Assembly (NCBI GenBank): GCA_019118745.1
Contig: DWYJ01000051.1
Location: 1-47,496 of the forward strand
From: Candidatus Desulfovibrio gallistercoris
GTDB taxonomy: Bacteria; Desulfobacterota; Desulfovibrionia; Desulfovibrionales; Desulfovibrionaceae
DNA: 47,496 bases
Reading direction: 5' to 3'
Both the position numbers and the translations under genes were made by a program. Numbering within the stretch: position 1 is the first letter of the stretch; each line of letters opens with the position of its first letter. The notes below the pieces were generated by a model that saw only the letters and a list, made by a program, of their open reading frames with translations, had not been told where the DNA came from and searched no databases. This document shows, in pieces, positions 8,629 through 16,891 of this stretch.

Positions 8629-9924
8629 ATGAAAGACCCGCAAACCTCCCAGGCCGCCGCATCTGAAAGCGCCGCATCCGGCTTCAACCGCATGCGCTCC
8701 AAACTTTCATTTGCCCGTCTTGTGGAAATGGGCGCCAAGATGGGCCTGGACAACCCCCTCTTTCTCTGCCATGACCGCGCCGCCAAGGCGACGGCCCAGA
8801 TAGACGGCAAGGAATATCTCAACTTCTCCACCTACGACTATCTGGATCTCAACACGCATCCGGAGATCACCGAAGCCGTCACCGAGGCCGCGCGCCTCTT
8901 CGGCTCCTCCGCCGGGGCCAGCCGCCTTGTGGGTGGGGAGCGTCCGCCGCACCGCCAGCTGGAGCAGGCCGTCGCCCGCCTCTATGGCGTGGAGGACTGC
9001 ATCGCCTATGTGAGCGGCCATGCCACCAACGTCTCGACCCTTGGCTTCATGTTCGGCCCGCGCGACGCCATCTTCTACGACGGCCTGGCCCACAATTCGC
9101 TCATGCAGGGGGCGCGTCTTTCCGGGGCGGAGCGCTATTCCTATACCCACAATGACTGCGACGCGCTGGAAAGCCTGCTCAAGGCCCATCGCGAGAAGCA
9201 CAAGCGCGCCGTCATCGTGACCGAAGGGCTGTTCAGCATGGACGGGAACATCCCGGACCTGCCCCGCCTCATCCGCCTCAAGAAGCAATACGACTGCATG
9301 CTGCTCGTCGACGAGGCGCACTCTTTCGGCGTGCTTGGCGCGACGGGCCGCGGCGCGCACGAGTATTTCGGCATCGATGCGCACGAAGTCGACATGTGGA
9401 TGAGCACCCTCAGCAAGAGCATGTGCGGCTGCGGCGGCTTCATCGCGGGCAGCAGCGAGCTCGTTGAGTTCCTGCGCTACGGCTCGCCGGGCTTCGTGTT
9501 CAGCGTCGGCATGCCGCCCATCGTTGCCGCTGCCTGCAACAAGGCCCTCGAACTCATGCTGCGCGAGCCCGAACGCGTCCACAAGTTGCAGCGCATCAGC
9601 CAGTATTTCCTAGAATATGCCCAGAGCAAGGGGCTGGATACCGGCGCGGCCCAGGGCTACGCCATCGTGCCCGTCATGGTGGGAGACTCCATGGCCGCGG
9701 GCTTCCTGGCCAATCTCCTGTTCAAGCGCGGGCTCTACGTCATGCCCATCACCTTCCCGGCCGTCAAGGAAGGGGAGGCGCGCCTGCGCTTCTTCCTTTC
9801 CGCCGCCCATTCCGAAGAGCAGATCCGGCAGGCGCTGGACGCCGTGGCGGAAGAGCTGCCAAGGGCACGGGAGATCGTCGCCAACTACAAGCGGGAACAT
9901 ATCGAGGATCCCGCGGACGACTAA
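8629..9924 (+). CDS. PLP-dependent alpha-oxoamine synthase (AONS/SPT/CqsA-like)
   Basis: A 431-residue fold-type I PLP enzyme of the alpha-oxoamine synthase family (KBL, BioF, serine palmitoyltransferase, CqsA). Members condense an amino acid with an acyl thioester and lose CO2. Seen in the sequence: NFSTYDYLDL at the start of the catalytic domain, GSSAGASRLVGG, the cofactor Asp and ring-stacking pair in DEAHSFGVLG (D228, H231), and the Schiff-base lysine K263 in STLSKSMCGCGG. A 70-residue N-terminal extension precedes the core. AAGGAT lies upstream of ATG 8629. No biotin or threonine-catabolism genes are nearby. Instead it diverges from a PKS-like protein with its own carrier domain and precedes glycosyltransferases. 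An acyl-ACP substrate and a sphingoid-like or amino-ketone product are therefore likely, though inferred. Confidence 0.85.
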   Translation: MKDPQTSQAAASESAASGFNRMRSKLSFARLVEMGAKMGLDNPLFLCHDRAAKATAQIDGKEYLNFSTYDYLDLNTHPEITEAVTEAARLFGSSAGASRLVGGERPPHRQLEQAVARLYGVEDCIAYVSGHATNVSTLGFMFGPRDAIFYDGLAHNSLMQGARLSGAERYSYTHNDCDALESLLKAHREKHKRAVIVTEGLFSMDGNIPDLPRLIRLKKQYDCMLLVDEAHSFGVLGATGRGAHEYFGIDAHEVDMWMSTLSKSMCGCGGFIAGSSELVEFLRYGSPGFVFSVGMPPIVAAACNKALELMLREPERVHKLQRISQYFLEYAQSKGLDTGAAQGYAIVPVMVGDSMAAGFLANLLFKRGLYVMPITFPAVKEGEARLRFFLSAAHSEEQIRQALDAVAEELPRAREIVANYKREHIEDPADD

Positions 9925-10066
9925 AGCGTTTTGCCGTTGAAAAGGCAAAACGCGAGGCGGCGGCACAACGCCGCCCGGCCTGACGTGGATGGAAAAACCG
10001 CATTTTTCCGCACAACGTCAGGCCGCAGGGTTTGAAACGCCTTGCGCTTCAAACCGAACATGCTCT
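9925..10066 (+). repeat. Family A stacked-hairpin repeat, copy A1
   Basis: A 142-bp intergenic repeat that starts directly after the oxoamine synthase stop codon. It folds as successive hairpins: GCGTTTTGCC/GGCAAAACGC, then GGCGGCG..CGCCGCC, GGAAAAACCGC/TTTTTCC and TTTGAAACGC/GCTTCAAA. It is closely similar to copy A2 at 12521-12663 and, inverted, to A3 at 22721-22861. It contains no gene. It could be a transcript-stability or attenuation element inside the operon. Confidence 0.75.
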
Positions 10067-10139
10067 AGCTGCCGGGGCCAGGGCGGCGACGCCCCGGCCC
10101 TTCCTCTTTTTCCGGCCGTTGAGCCGCTCAGGAGTCGCC

Positions 10140-11480
10140 ATGTCCACGGATCCCGTCACGCCTTCCTCTGCCTCACCGGACTGCGGCCTGTCGAGACGGT
10201 TGCCTCGGACGGCCTACGTGCTGCTCTGGTTCCCGCTTTCTTCCGAGACCTTCATCTTCCGGGAAGTGCAGCGCCTCGCCGCGCTGGGCATGCCCCTGCG
10301 CGTCTATACCATGTACGGCAAGCAGCTCAGGGGCAGCAGCGAGGAGATGCGCCGGTGCCCGCTGCCGGTCATGCGGCTGGGCACACGGGCCACCTTCCGC
10401 ATCCTCGGCGCCTTCTTCCGCGCGCTGCGCCGCGACCCCGGAGCAGTCTGGAAGCTCATGCGCGAAGGCCTCTTCCGGCGCATGCGCAATCTGGAAGCGC
10501 TGGGGGAAAACGTCTGGTGCTTCCTGGCCGGTTTCCTGCTGGCCGAGCAGGCGCGGCGCGATCAGGTGGAGCTGCTGCATTCGGCCTGGGGCAACGGCTG
10601 CGCCACGGCCGTATGGGTGGCCTCGCGGGCATCGGGCATCCCCTTTGCCTTCACCGGCCGGGCGGGCGACATCTATCCCCAGGACGGCATCCTGCGCGAA
10701 AAATGCCGTGATGCCCTGTTCATCCGCACCAACAACATGGCCAATGTGCCGTGGCTGCAAAGCTTCTGCCCGGACGACGAGCAGGACAAGGTGCATGCCG
10801 TCTACAATGGCCTGACCCTTGCCCAGCGCACGGAATGCGAGATGCCCTTCACGCCCCCCTATCGCCTGCTGGCGGTGGGGCGCTTTTGCCGCACCAAGGG
10901 CTTTCCCGAACTGCTGACCATGATGGCCCGCCTGCGCCGGGAAGGGCTCCCCGTCCAGCTCACTCTGGTCGGCGACGGCGGCTGGCGGCGCAAGCTGCAC
11001 GCCATGCGCCGCCGCCTGGGTCTCGAAGGCGTGGTGGACATGCCGGGTTTCGTGCCCAATGACCGCATACGAGAGTACATGCGCAGCCACGACATGCTGG
11101 TGGTGCCCAGCGTGGTGCATACCAACGGCGACCGGGACGGCATCCCCAACGTCATCATGGAAGCGCTTTCCTGTCGCATGCCGGTGGTGGCCACCGACGT
11201 TTGCGGCATTCGGGAAGTGGTGGAAGACGGCGTGACCGGCCTGCTGGTCCCCCAGCGCGATCCCGCCGCTCTGGCCGATGCCGTCCGCCGCATGCTTTCC
11301 GACAGGGAGGCCGCGCAGCGCATGGCCGAGGCCGGGCGTGAGCGGGTGCTGCGCATGTTCGACAGCGAGACCACCATCCGGCAGCTGGCGGAGCTCTATG
11401 CCGACCAGTATGACGACTGGAAGGCCTCCCGCCCCGATGTCTGGCTTTTTACCCGCGGCCTGCCGCCGCAGGACGACTAG
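10140..11480 (+). CDS. GT4-family glycosyltransferase
   Basis: A 446-residue retaining glycosyltransferase with two Rossmann-like halves. The N-terminal acceptor half begins LLWFPLSSETFIFREVQRL. The C-terminal donor half has LLAVGRFCRTKGFPELL, LVGDGGWRRKL, and VHTNGDRDGIPNVIMEAL followed by CRMPVVATDV, the GT4 nucleotide-sugar region with the final Glu of the EX7E motif (the first Glu is Asp). I chose ATG 10140 because CAGGAG precedes it; an in-frame ATG at 10032 lies within repeat A1 and would add 36 unlikely residues. A paralogue is encoded at 12681. It sits in the rightward unit and probably adds a sugar to the lipid or oligosaccharide made here. Donor and acceptor are unknown. Confidence 0.85.
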   Translation: MSTDPVTPSSASPDCGLSRRLPRTAYVLLWFPLSSETFIFREVQRLAALGMPLRVYTMYGKQLRGSSEEMRRCPLPVMRLGTRATFRILGAFFRALRRDPGAVWKLMREGLFRRMRNLEALGENVWCFLAGFLLAEQARRDQVELLHSAWGNGCATAVWVASRASGIPFAFTGRAGDIYPQDGILREKCRDALFIRTNNMANVPWLQSFCPDDEQDKVHAVYNGLTLAQRTECEMPFTPPYRLLAVGRFCRTKGFPELLTMMARLRREGLPVQLTLVGDGGWRRKLHAMRRRLGLEGVVDMPGFVPNDRIREYMRSHDMLVVPSVVHTNGDRDGIPNVIMEALSCRMPVVATDVCGIREVVEDGVTGLLVPQRDPAALADAVRRMLSDREAAQRMAEAGRERVLRMFDSETTIRQLAELYADQYDDWKASRPDVWLFTRGLPPQDD

Positions 11481-11486
11481 GACGAC

Positions 11487-12521
11487 ATGGGCCGACCGCT
11501 GTTGTGGCTGGCTGCCAGCCTTGATGTGGAAGAAGAGGGCCTCTTCGGTGGGAAGTACGTCTGCCGCGCCCCTTCGCTGCGCAATACGGCCTTCCTGAGC
11601 CGTCTGGCCCCTCTGCTGGAGCGCGGCCTGCGGCCCACGCTTTTCTGTACGCACTGCGCGCTGACGGACGCGCCCACCCAGGCCATGCTCGCCCGCCTGC
11701 GGGACAGGCACGGCGCGGAGATCGCGGCCCATCTGCACTTCTGGAACACGCCCCCGCTGGCGGACGACGGGCCGGACGTCCTGTCCCGCGTGCCGGCCGC
11801 GGCGCTGGGGCAGGGAGCCTTCCGGGCCAAGCTCCGGCAGCTGCTGGCCGCCGGGGAGGCCTTCCAGGGCGAGGCCCTGCGCTCTTTCCGCATGGGCCGC
11901 TGGGATCTGCACCGCCATCATTGGCCGGTGCTCGCGGAACAGGGCATCACCTGCGACGCCTCAATACGGCCGCTGCACGGCCCTGCCGCCGATGCCCACG
12001 GGCTGCGCCTTCGCCCGGATCATTTTTCCGCGCCGCGCACGCCCTATCTCGTCCGCACCGCCTGCGGCGACATCCTGGAAGTCCCGCTCTCCGTGACGCC
12101 TCTGCTCAAGACGCTGCCGGCCCTGCTTGACCGGCTGCCCGCCGCGCTTCGGCAGCCGGCCGTGAGCAGCTATTTCCGCTGGGGAGCGCTGACCCTGCTG
12201 CCCGTAGAGCATCCGCTCCGGGTCATGCAGTGCATGACGCGGCGTTTCGTGGCCGCCGGAGGTCGCATCCTCAGCCTGACCTGGCATTCGTCGGAAATGA
12301 TGCCCGGCGGCGCGCCCCACATGCCCGACGAGGGGCACGTCACACGCTTTCTTGAAAAAATAAAAAAATATATCGAATGGTTACCGACGATAGGCGACCT
12401 GCGCTCCGTCACCATGCAGGAGATCCGGCGTGAACTGCCGACCTGCCCCGCACCCCTGCCCCCGGCCACGGCGGACTGGAGCGTTCTTCCCACGGAATCA
12501 TTCTCCGATTCTCCCCCTTGA
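11487..12521 (+). CDS. NodB-like polysaccharide deacetylase-family protein
   Basis: A 344-residue protein related to the carbohydrate esterase 4/NodB fold. SLDVEEEG near residue 10 corresponds to the metal- and acid-bearing DxE motif. EIAAHLHFWNTP matches the EIxxHxxxH motif in a modified form, and SFRMGRWDLHRHHWPVLAEQ resembles the R-x-G-R-W segment of glycan-cluster members. Near the C-terminus, LTWHSSEM supplies the late His. The gene starts 7 bp after the first glycosyltransferase and ends at 12521, where repeat A2 begins. Likely role: removal of N- or O-acetyl groups from a glycan intermediate in the same pathway. Cytoplasmic placement is suggested by the lack of a signal peptide. Confidence 0.7.
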   Translation: MGRPLLWLAASLDVEEEGLFGGKYVCRAPSLRNTAFLSRLAPLLERGLRPTLFCTHCALTDAPTQAMLARLRDRHGAEIAAHLHFWNTPPLADDGPDVLSRVPAAALGQGAFRAKLRQLLAAGEAFQGEALRSFRMGRWDLHRHHWPVLAEQGITCDASIRPLHGPAADAHGLRLRPDHFSAPRTPYLVRTACGDILEVPLSVTPLLKTLPALLDRLPAALRQPAVSSYFRWGALTLLPVEHPLRVMQCMTRRFVAAGGRILSLTWHSSEMMPGGAPHMPDEGHVTRFLEKIKKYIEWLPTIGDLRSVTMQEIRRELPTCPAPLPPATADWSVLPTESFSDSPP

Positions 12522-12663
12522 GCGTTTTGCCATTGAAAAAGGCAAAACGCGAGGCGGCAGCACAGCGCCGCCCGGCCCAAAGTGAGCGGAAAAACCGCGT
12601 TTTTCCGCGAAACGACAGGCCGTATGGTTTGGAACGCGAAGCGTTTCAAGCTAAAAATGCTCT
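12521..12663 (+). repeat. Family A stacked-hairpin repeat, copy A2
   Basis: A 143-bp copy in the same orientation as A1, starting at the last base of the deacetylase stop codon and ending 17 bp before the next gene. It keeps GCGTTTTGCC..GGCAAAACGC, GGCGGCAGCACAGCGCCGCC, AAAAACCGCGTTTTTCC and GAACGCGAAGCGTTTC. Both A1 and A2 fill gaps between genes that are otherwise closely packed in one unit. Confidence 0.75.
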
Positions 12664-12680
12664 TGTGTCCAGGAGGTTGC

Positions 12681-13976
12681 ATGTACACGACTCTCCCCGC
12701 CGATGAAAAGGCGCCTCTGCCTGCGGGCCTGCCGCATGTGGCGGTCATCCTTCTCTGGTACCCGCTGTTTACCCAGCCCTTCATTTTTCGGGAGGTGGAG
12801 CAATTACGCCGCCACCTGCCGCTGACGGTCTACAGCCTGTACGACCATAACCAGCGCTGCTGCTCCAGCGAGATGCGCGCCGCCGCCTCCGGCACCCGGA
12901 CGCTGGGCATGCGCGCCCTGCCGCAGATCCTCCGCGAGCTGGCCGTCCAGCTCTGCACGCACCCGCTCCGTCTCGGCCGCCTGTTCCGGCAGGCGCTCTT
13001 CCATCGCTGGCCGTCCTGGGAAGCGCTGGGCGAAAACTGCTGGGCCTTCTTTGCCGGGCTCTATCTGGCACGGCGTTTCCGGGAAGACGGCATGGACATG
13101 ATCTATGCGCCGTGGCCGCGCGGCACCGCCACAGCCGCCCGTGTGGCCTCGCAACTGGCCGGCATCCCCTACGCCGTCGCCGTGCGCGGCGACAATCTGG
13201 CCCCGGCCGATCCCGATCTGGCCGACAAGCTGCGGGAGGCCCTGTTCGTGCGCGTCAACAACGCCGCGGATCAGGAACGCACGGAGGCTTTCGGCAACGG
13301 AGAAGCGCGGGGCAAGACGCACCTCGTCTACAACTGCCTGACGTTGTCCGGCGGGTCCACCTGCCCGGCCCGCCTGCAGATGCCCGTACGCCTGCTGGCG
13401 CTGGGCCGCTTTGACGTGACCAAGGGCTTCGACGTGCTGCTGCGGGCCTGCGACATCCTGGCCCAGCGGCAGCAGCAGTTCACGCTGACCCTGGCGGGCG
13501 GGGGCGGTCATCTTTTCGGCCTCGGTAAGGAAGAGAAGCGCCTCCAGACCCTGCGCTCGCAGCTGGGGCTGGAGAACCGCGTCCAGTTCCCCGGTCTCGT
13601 CAGCCACAACGAGCTGCCCCGTCTGCTCATGGCGCACGACATCTTCGTGGCTCCCTGCGTCATCCACGCCTCCGGCCGGCGGGACGGCATCCCCAATACG
13701 GTCATCGAGGCTCTTTCCTGCGGCATGCCGGTGGTCAGCAGCAACATCCATGCCCTGCCCGAAGTGGTCCGCAACGGCGAGACCGGCCTGACGGTCCCGC
13801 CCAATGACCCGGATGCCCTTGCCGACGCCATACAGTGGTGCATGGAGCACCCGGAGGAAGCCCGGCAGATGGGCAGGCAGGGGCAGGAGCTCGTCAGGAA
13901 GATGTTCGATCCCGAGACCAACTGCCGCGCGCTGGCGGAACTCTTTTCCGCGCACCATGCCCGGAGGAAGGCCTGA
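12681..13976 (+). CDS. GT4-family glycosyltransferase, paralogue of the 10140 gene
   Basis: A 431-residue glycosyltransferase of the GT4 fold. The opening LLWYPLFTQPFIFREVEQL is clearly homologous to the first glycosyltransferase of this unit. Donor-half motifs are LLALGRFDVTKGFDVLLRA, LAGGGGHLFG and RRDGIPNTVIEALSCGMPVV. ATG 12681 has a strong AGGAGG four bases upstream; an upstream in-frame ATG at 12582 lies inside repeat A2 and is rejected. Its stop codon overlaps the amidotransferase start by one base (TGATG), so the two are translationally coupled. It probably adds the second sugar of the product. The two paralogues look like an old duplication with diverged acceptor halves. Confidence 0.85.
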   Translation: MYTTLPADEKAPLPAGLPHVAVILLWYPLFTQPFIFREVEQLRRHLPLTVYSLYDHNQRCCSSEMRAAASGTRTLGMRALPQILRELAVQLCTHPLRLGRLFRQALFHRWPSWEALGENCWAFFAGLYLARRFREDGMDMIYAPWPRGTATAARVASQLAGIPYAVAVRGDNLAPADPDLADKLREALFVRVNNAADQERTEAFGNGEARGKTHLVYNCLTLSGGSTCPARLQMPVRLLALGRFDVTKGFDVLLRACDILAQRQQQFTLTLAGGGGHLFGLGKEEKRLQTLRSQLGLENRVQFPGLVSHNELPRLLMAHDIFVAPCVIHASGRRDGIPNTVIEALSCGMPVVSSNIHALPEVVRNGETGLTVPPNDPDALADAIQWCMEHPEEARQMGRQGQELVRKMFDPETNCRALAELFSAHHARRKA

Positions 13977-15874
13977 TGTGCGGCATAGCGGGCATTTGCC
14001 TCTGTGACGGCGCAGGACTGCCGGAAAACACGGCGCAGAGCGTGGACGCCATGTGCCGCGCCATGCGGCATCGCGGGCCGGACGGACAGGGCGTCTGGAG
14101 CGGGAACGGCGTCTGCCTGGGGCACCGCCGCCTGTCCATCATCGACCTTGCCGGCGGCGCACAGCCCATGCACAGCCCCGATGGCCGCTATCATGTGACC
14201 TTCAACGGCGAGATCTACAATTTCCCTGAGCTGCGCAAGGAGCTGGAAGCGCAGGGCCTGTCCTTCCGCACCACCTCGGACACGGAGATCATCCTTGCGG
14301 GCTGGCAGGTCTGGGGCCGGGACTGCCTGGAACATTTTGACGGCATGTTCGCCTTTGCGCTCTGGGATGCGCAGGAAAAGCGCCTCTTCTGCGCGAGAGA
14401 CCGTTTCGGCAAGAAGCCCTTCTTCTATACGCTCCAGCAGGGCCGCTTTTTCTTCGCCTCCGAACTGACCGCGCTCACCGCCCTGCCGGAACTGACCTTC
14501 ACGCTCTCGCCCGAAGCCCTCATGCGCTATCTGGCCTATGAATACGTGCCAACGCCGCAGACCATGTACGCCGAAGCAGCTTCGCTGCCGCCTTCGCACT
14601 GGCTGGAACTGCACGAAGGCCGGTTGCGGGTGGAGCGCTACTGGGATCTGCCCTTTCCCGACGAGCGGGACGCCCGCAGCGAGGAGGAGATCTGCGCCGC
14701 CTACCATGAGCTGCTGGCCCGCGCCGTCCGCCGCCGCATGATCAGCGACGTGCCGCTGGGGGTCTTCCTTTCCGGCGGCATAGATTCCTCCATCGTGGCC
14801 GGTCTCATGGCCAGCCAGTCCGCCACGCCCATCAAGACCTTCTCCATCGGCTTCCAGGAAGCCAGCTACGACGAGAGCCACTATGCCCGCATCGTGGCCC
14901 GGCGCTGGGGCACCGATCACCACGAACGCATCCTTTCCGCCGAAGAATGCGCCGAACACCTGCCGCAGATCATCAGCCGCATGGACGTGCCGATGGCGGA
15001 TGCCTCGGTGGCCCCCACCTGGCTGCTTTCCGGCGTCACCCGCGAAAAGGTCACTGTGGCCCTGGGCGGCGACGGCGCGGACGAACTGTGGGCAGGCTAC
15101 GAACACTACATCGGCTATAAGGTCGCCACCTGGTACAACGCCCTTCCGTCCGTTCTGCGGCGCGGGCTCATCGAACCGCTTTGCCGCCTGCTGCCGTCCT
15201 CGTCCGGCTACATCAATCCGCGCCTTGCCGTGGAGACCTTCCTGCGCGGCGCGCATGCACCGGACTGGCTCCGCGTGCAGACGCTGCTGACGGCCCTTGA
15301 GCCGGCGGCCCAGCGCGAACTGCTGGCCCAGCCCGACGATGCCTTCCTGACGGATGCGCGGCTCTTCGCGCCCACCCGTGAACATTTCGAGCACTGGCCC
15401 GCCGGGCCCGGCCCCCTGGCCCGCGCCTTCCACGTCTATGCCCGTCAGTATCTGCTGGACGACATCCTGGTCAAGGTGGACCGCTGTTCCATGCTGCACT
15501 CTCTGGAAGTGCGGGCCCCCTTCCTGGACAGAGACGCCGCGGAATTCACGGCGCGCCTGCCCATCCGCCACAAGCTGCACGGCTTCAAGCGGAAATACCT
15601 GCTCAAGCGGGCTTTTGCCGATGTCCTCCCTCCGGAGATCCTGCACCGCAACAAGCGGGGTTTCCAGATCCCCGTGGCCGCCTGGCTGCGCGGACGCATG
15701 CGGCCGTTGCTGGAGGAGATGCTCGGCGAATCCCGGCTGCGGCAGCAGGGCATCTTTGCCCCGCAGGCGGTACGTGCGCTCATGGAGGCCCATTTCAGCG
15801 GCCGGGCCGACATGCGCAAGCAGCTCTGGACCCTGCTCGTGCTGCAACTCTGGCTGGAAGCCCAGCGGCGCTAG
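13976..15874 (+). CDS. asnB: Glutamine-hydrolysing asparagine synthase-family amidotransferase
   Basis: A 632-residue class II glutamine amidotransferase with the catalytic Cys directly after Met (MCGIAGIC), TFNGEIYNFPEL, and RFGKKPFFY at the end of the glutaminase half. The synthase half has the ATP PP-loop SGGIDSS near residue 266 and LGGDGADELWAGY. Members of this family in glycan clusters amidate uronic acids or other carboxylates rather than aspartate, and this copy ends a glycan-type unit. That suggests such a role, but true asparagine synthesis cannot be excluded. The start is fixed by the catalytic Cys; an upstream in-frame GTG-type extension would bury it. Confidence 0.85.
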   Translation: MCGIAGICLCDGAGLPENTAQSVDAMCRAMRHRGPDGQGVWSGNGVCLGHRRLSIIDLAGGAQPMHSPDGRYHVTFNGEIYNFPELRKELEAQGLSFRTTSDTEIILAGWQVWGRDCLEHFDGMFAFALWDAQEKRLFCARDRFGKKPFFYTLQQGRFFFASELTALTALPELTFTLSPEALMRYLAYEYVPTPQTMYAEAASLPPSHWLELHEGRLRVERYWDLPFPDERDARSEEEICAAYHELLARAVRRRMISDVPLGVFLSGGIDSSIVAGLMASQSATPIKTFSIGFQEASYDESHYARIVARRWGTDHHERILSAEECAEHLPQIISRMDVPMADASVAPTWLLSGVTREKVTVALGGDGADELWAGYEHYIGYKVATWYNALPSVLRRGLIEPLCRLLPSSSGYINPRLAVETFLRGAHAPDWLRVQTLLTALEPAAQRELLAQPDDAFLTDARLFAPTREHFEHWPAGPGPLARAFHVYARQYLLDDILVKVDRCSMLHSLEVRAPFLDRDAAEFTARLPIRHKLHGFKRKYLLKRAFADVLPPEILHRNKRGFQIPVAAWLRGRMRPLLEEMLGESRLRQQGIFAPQAVRALMEAHFSGRADMRKQLWTLLVLQLWLEAQRR

Positions 15875-15915
15875 AGGTTGTTGCGAGCCGTAACAAAATG
15901 GGGCGCAAGCGGGAC

Positions 15916-15944
15916 TTGCGGGCCTTACCGGCAGTGCTTATACT
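15916..15944 (+). promoter_or_regulatory. Sigma-70-type promoter for htpX
   Basis: TTGCGG at 15916-15921 and TATACT at 15939-15944 are separated by 17 bp and lie 45 bp before the HtpX start. This is a good match in an otherwise GC-rich gap, and it shows htpX has its own promoter after the biosynthetic locus. Confidence 0.5.
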
Positions 15945-15988
15945 GGAAAGGAAACGCTCTCGCGGCGTAACCATTGCAAGGAGCCTGC

Positions 15989-16864
15989 ATGACCAGTCAA
16001 ATAAAAACATTCCTGCTGCTCGGCCTGCTTTCCGCCGTCATCATCGGCTTGGGCGGTCTTGTCGGCGGACGTACCGGCCTTGTCGTCGCCTGCGGCCTGG
16101 CCCTCGTCATGAATATCGGCAGTTACTGGTTCTCCGACTCCATCGTCCTGCGCATGTACGGCGCACGGGAACTGAGCCCGTCGGAAGCCCCCTGGCTGCA
16201 TCAGATCGTGGAAGACCTCGCCCGCCGGGCCGGGGTCCCCAAACCGCGCATCTGCAGCATCCCTGAAGAAGCCCCCAACGCCTTCGCCACCGGGCGCGAC
16301 CCGGAACACGGCGTCGTCGCCGTGACCGACGGCATCCTGCGCATCCTCTCGCCGGAAGAACTGCGGGGCGTCCTCGCGCATGAGATGGCCCACATCGCCA
16401 ACCGGGATATCCTCATCCAGACCATCGCCGGCGTCATGGGGTCGGTGATCGTCATGCTGGCCAACATGCTGCAATTCACCGCCTTCTTCGGCGGCAACCG
16501 CAGCAATGACGAGGAAGGAGGCGGCACCAGCCCGCTGGCGGCCATCGTGCTGGCCATCCTCGCCCCCATCGCCGCCAGCCTGATCCAGATGGCCATCTCC
16601 CGCTCGCGGGAATACCTTGCCGACGAGACCGGCGCCCAGCTCTGCGGTCAGCCGCTGGCGCTGGCGGGGGCCCTGCACAAGCTCAGCGGCGCGGCCGGCG
16701 CCCTGCCGCTGCACAGCGGTAATGCCTGCACCGAGCAGATGTTCATCGTCAAGCCGGTCTTCGGCTTCGGCGGCAGCATGAACAACCTGTTCAGCACGCA
16801 TCCGCCCATCGAGGAACGCATCCAGCGTCTTGTCGACATGAACCGTACGGGCCAGTACCGCTAG
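15989..16864 (+). CDS. htpX: Membrane M48 zinc metalloprotease HtpX
   Basis: A 291-residue inner-membrane protease that degrades damaged membrane proteins together with FtsH. Two N-terminal transmembrane segments (FLLLGLLSAVIIGLGGLVGG and the next) precede the catalytic domain. HEMAH at 131-135 gives two zinc ligands and the catalytic Glu; E208 in SREYLADETGA is the third ligand. NAFATGR matches the family motif before the active site, and STHPPIEERIQRL is the usual C-terminal motif. ATG 15989 follows AAGGAG at a proper distance, so an in-frame ATG five codons earlier is less likely. A sigma-70-like promoter lies just upstream. Confidence 0.95.
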   Translation: MTSQIKTFLLLGLLSAVIIGLGGLVGGRTGLVVACGLALVMNIGSYWFSDSIVLRMYGARELSPSEAPWLHQIVEDLARRAGVPKPRICSIPEEAPNAFATGRDPEHGVVAVTDGILRILSPEELRGVLAHEMAHIANRDILIQTIAGVMGSVIVMLANMLQFTAFFGGNRSNDEEGGGTSPLAAIVLAILAPIAASLIQMAISRSREYLADETGAQLCGQPLALAGALHKLSGAAGALPLHSGNACTEQMFIVKPVFGFGGSMNNLFSTHPPIEERIQRLVDMNRTGQYR

Positions 16865-16891
16865 CGGCACGTGCGCCGCAAAGGAGACCCC

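Noticed and set aside
10032-10139. N-terminal extension of the first glycosyltransferase
   Set aside because: Encoded largely by repeat A1 and upstream of a strong ribosome site at the next ATG.
12582-12680. N-terminal extension of the second glycosyltransferase
   Set aside because: Lies inside repeat A2; AGGAGG marks the start at 12681.
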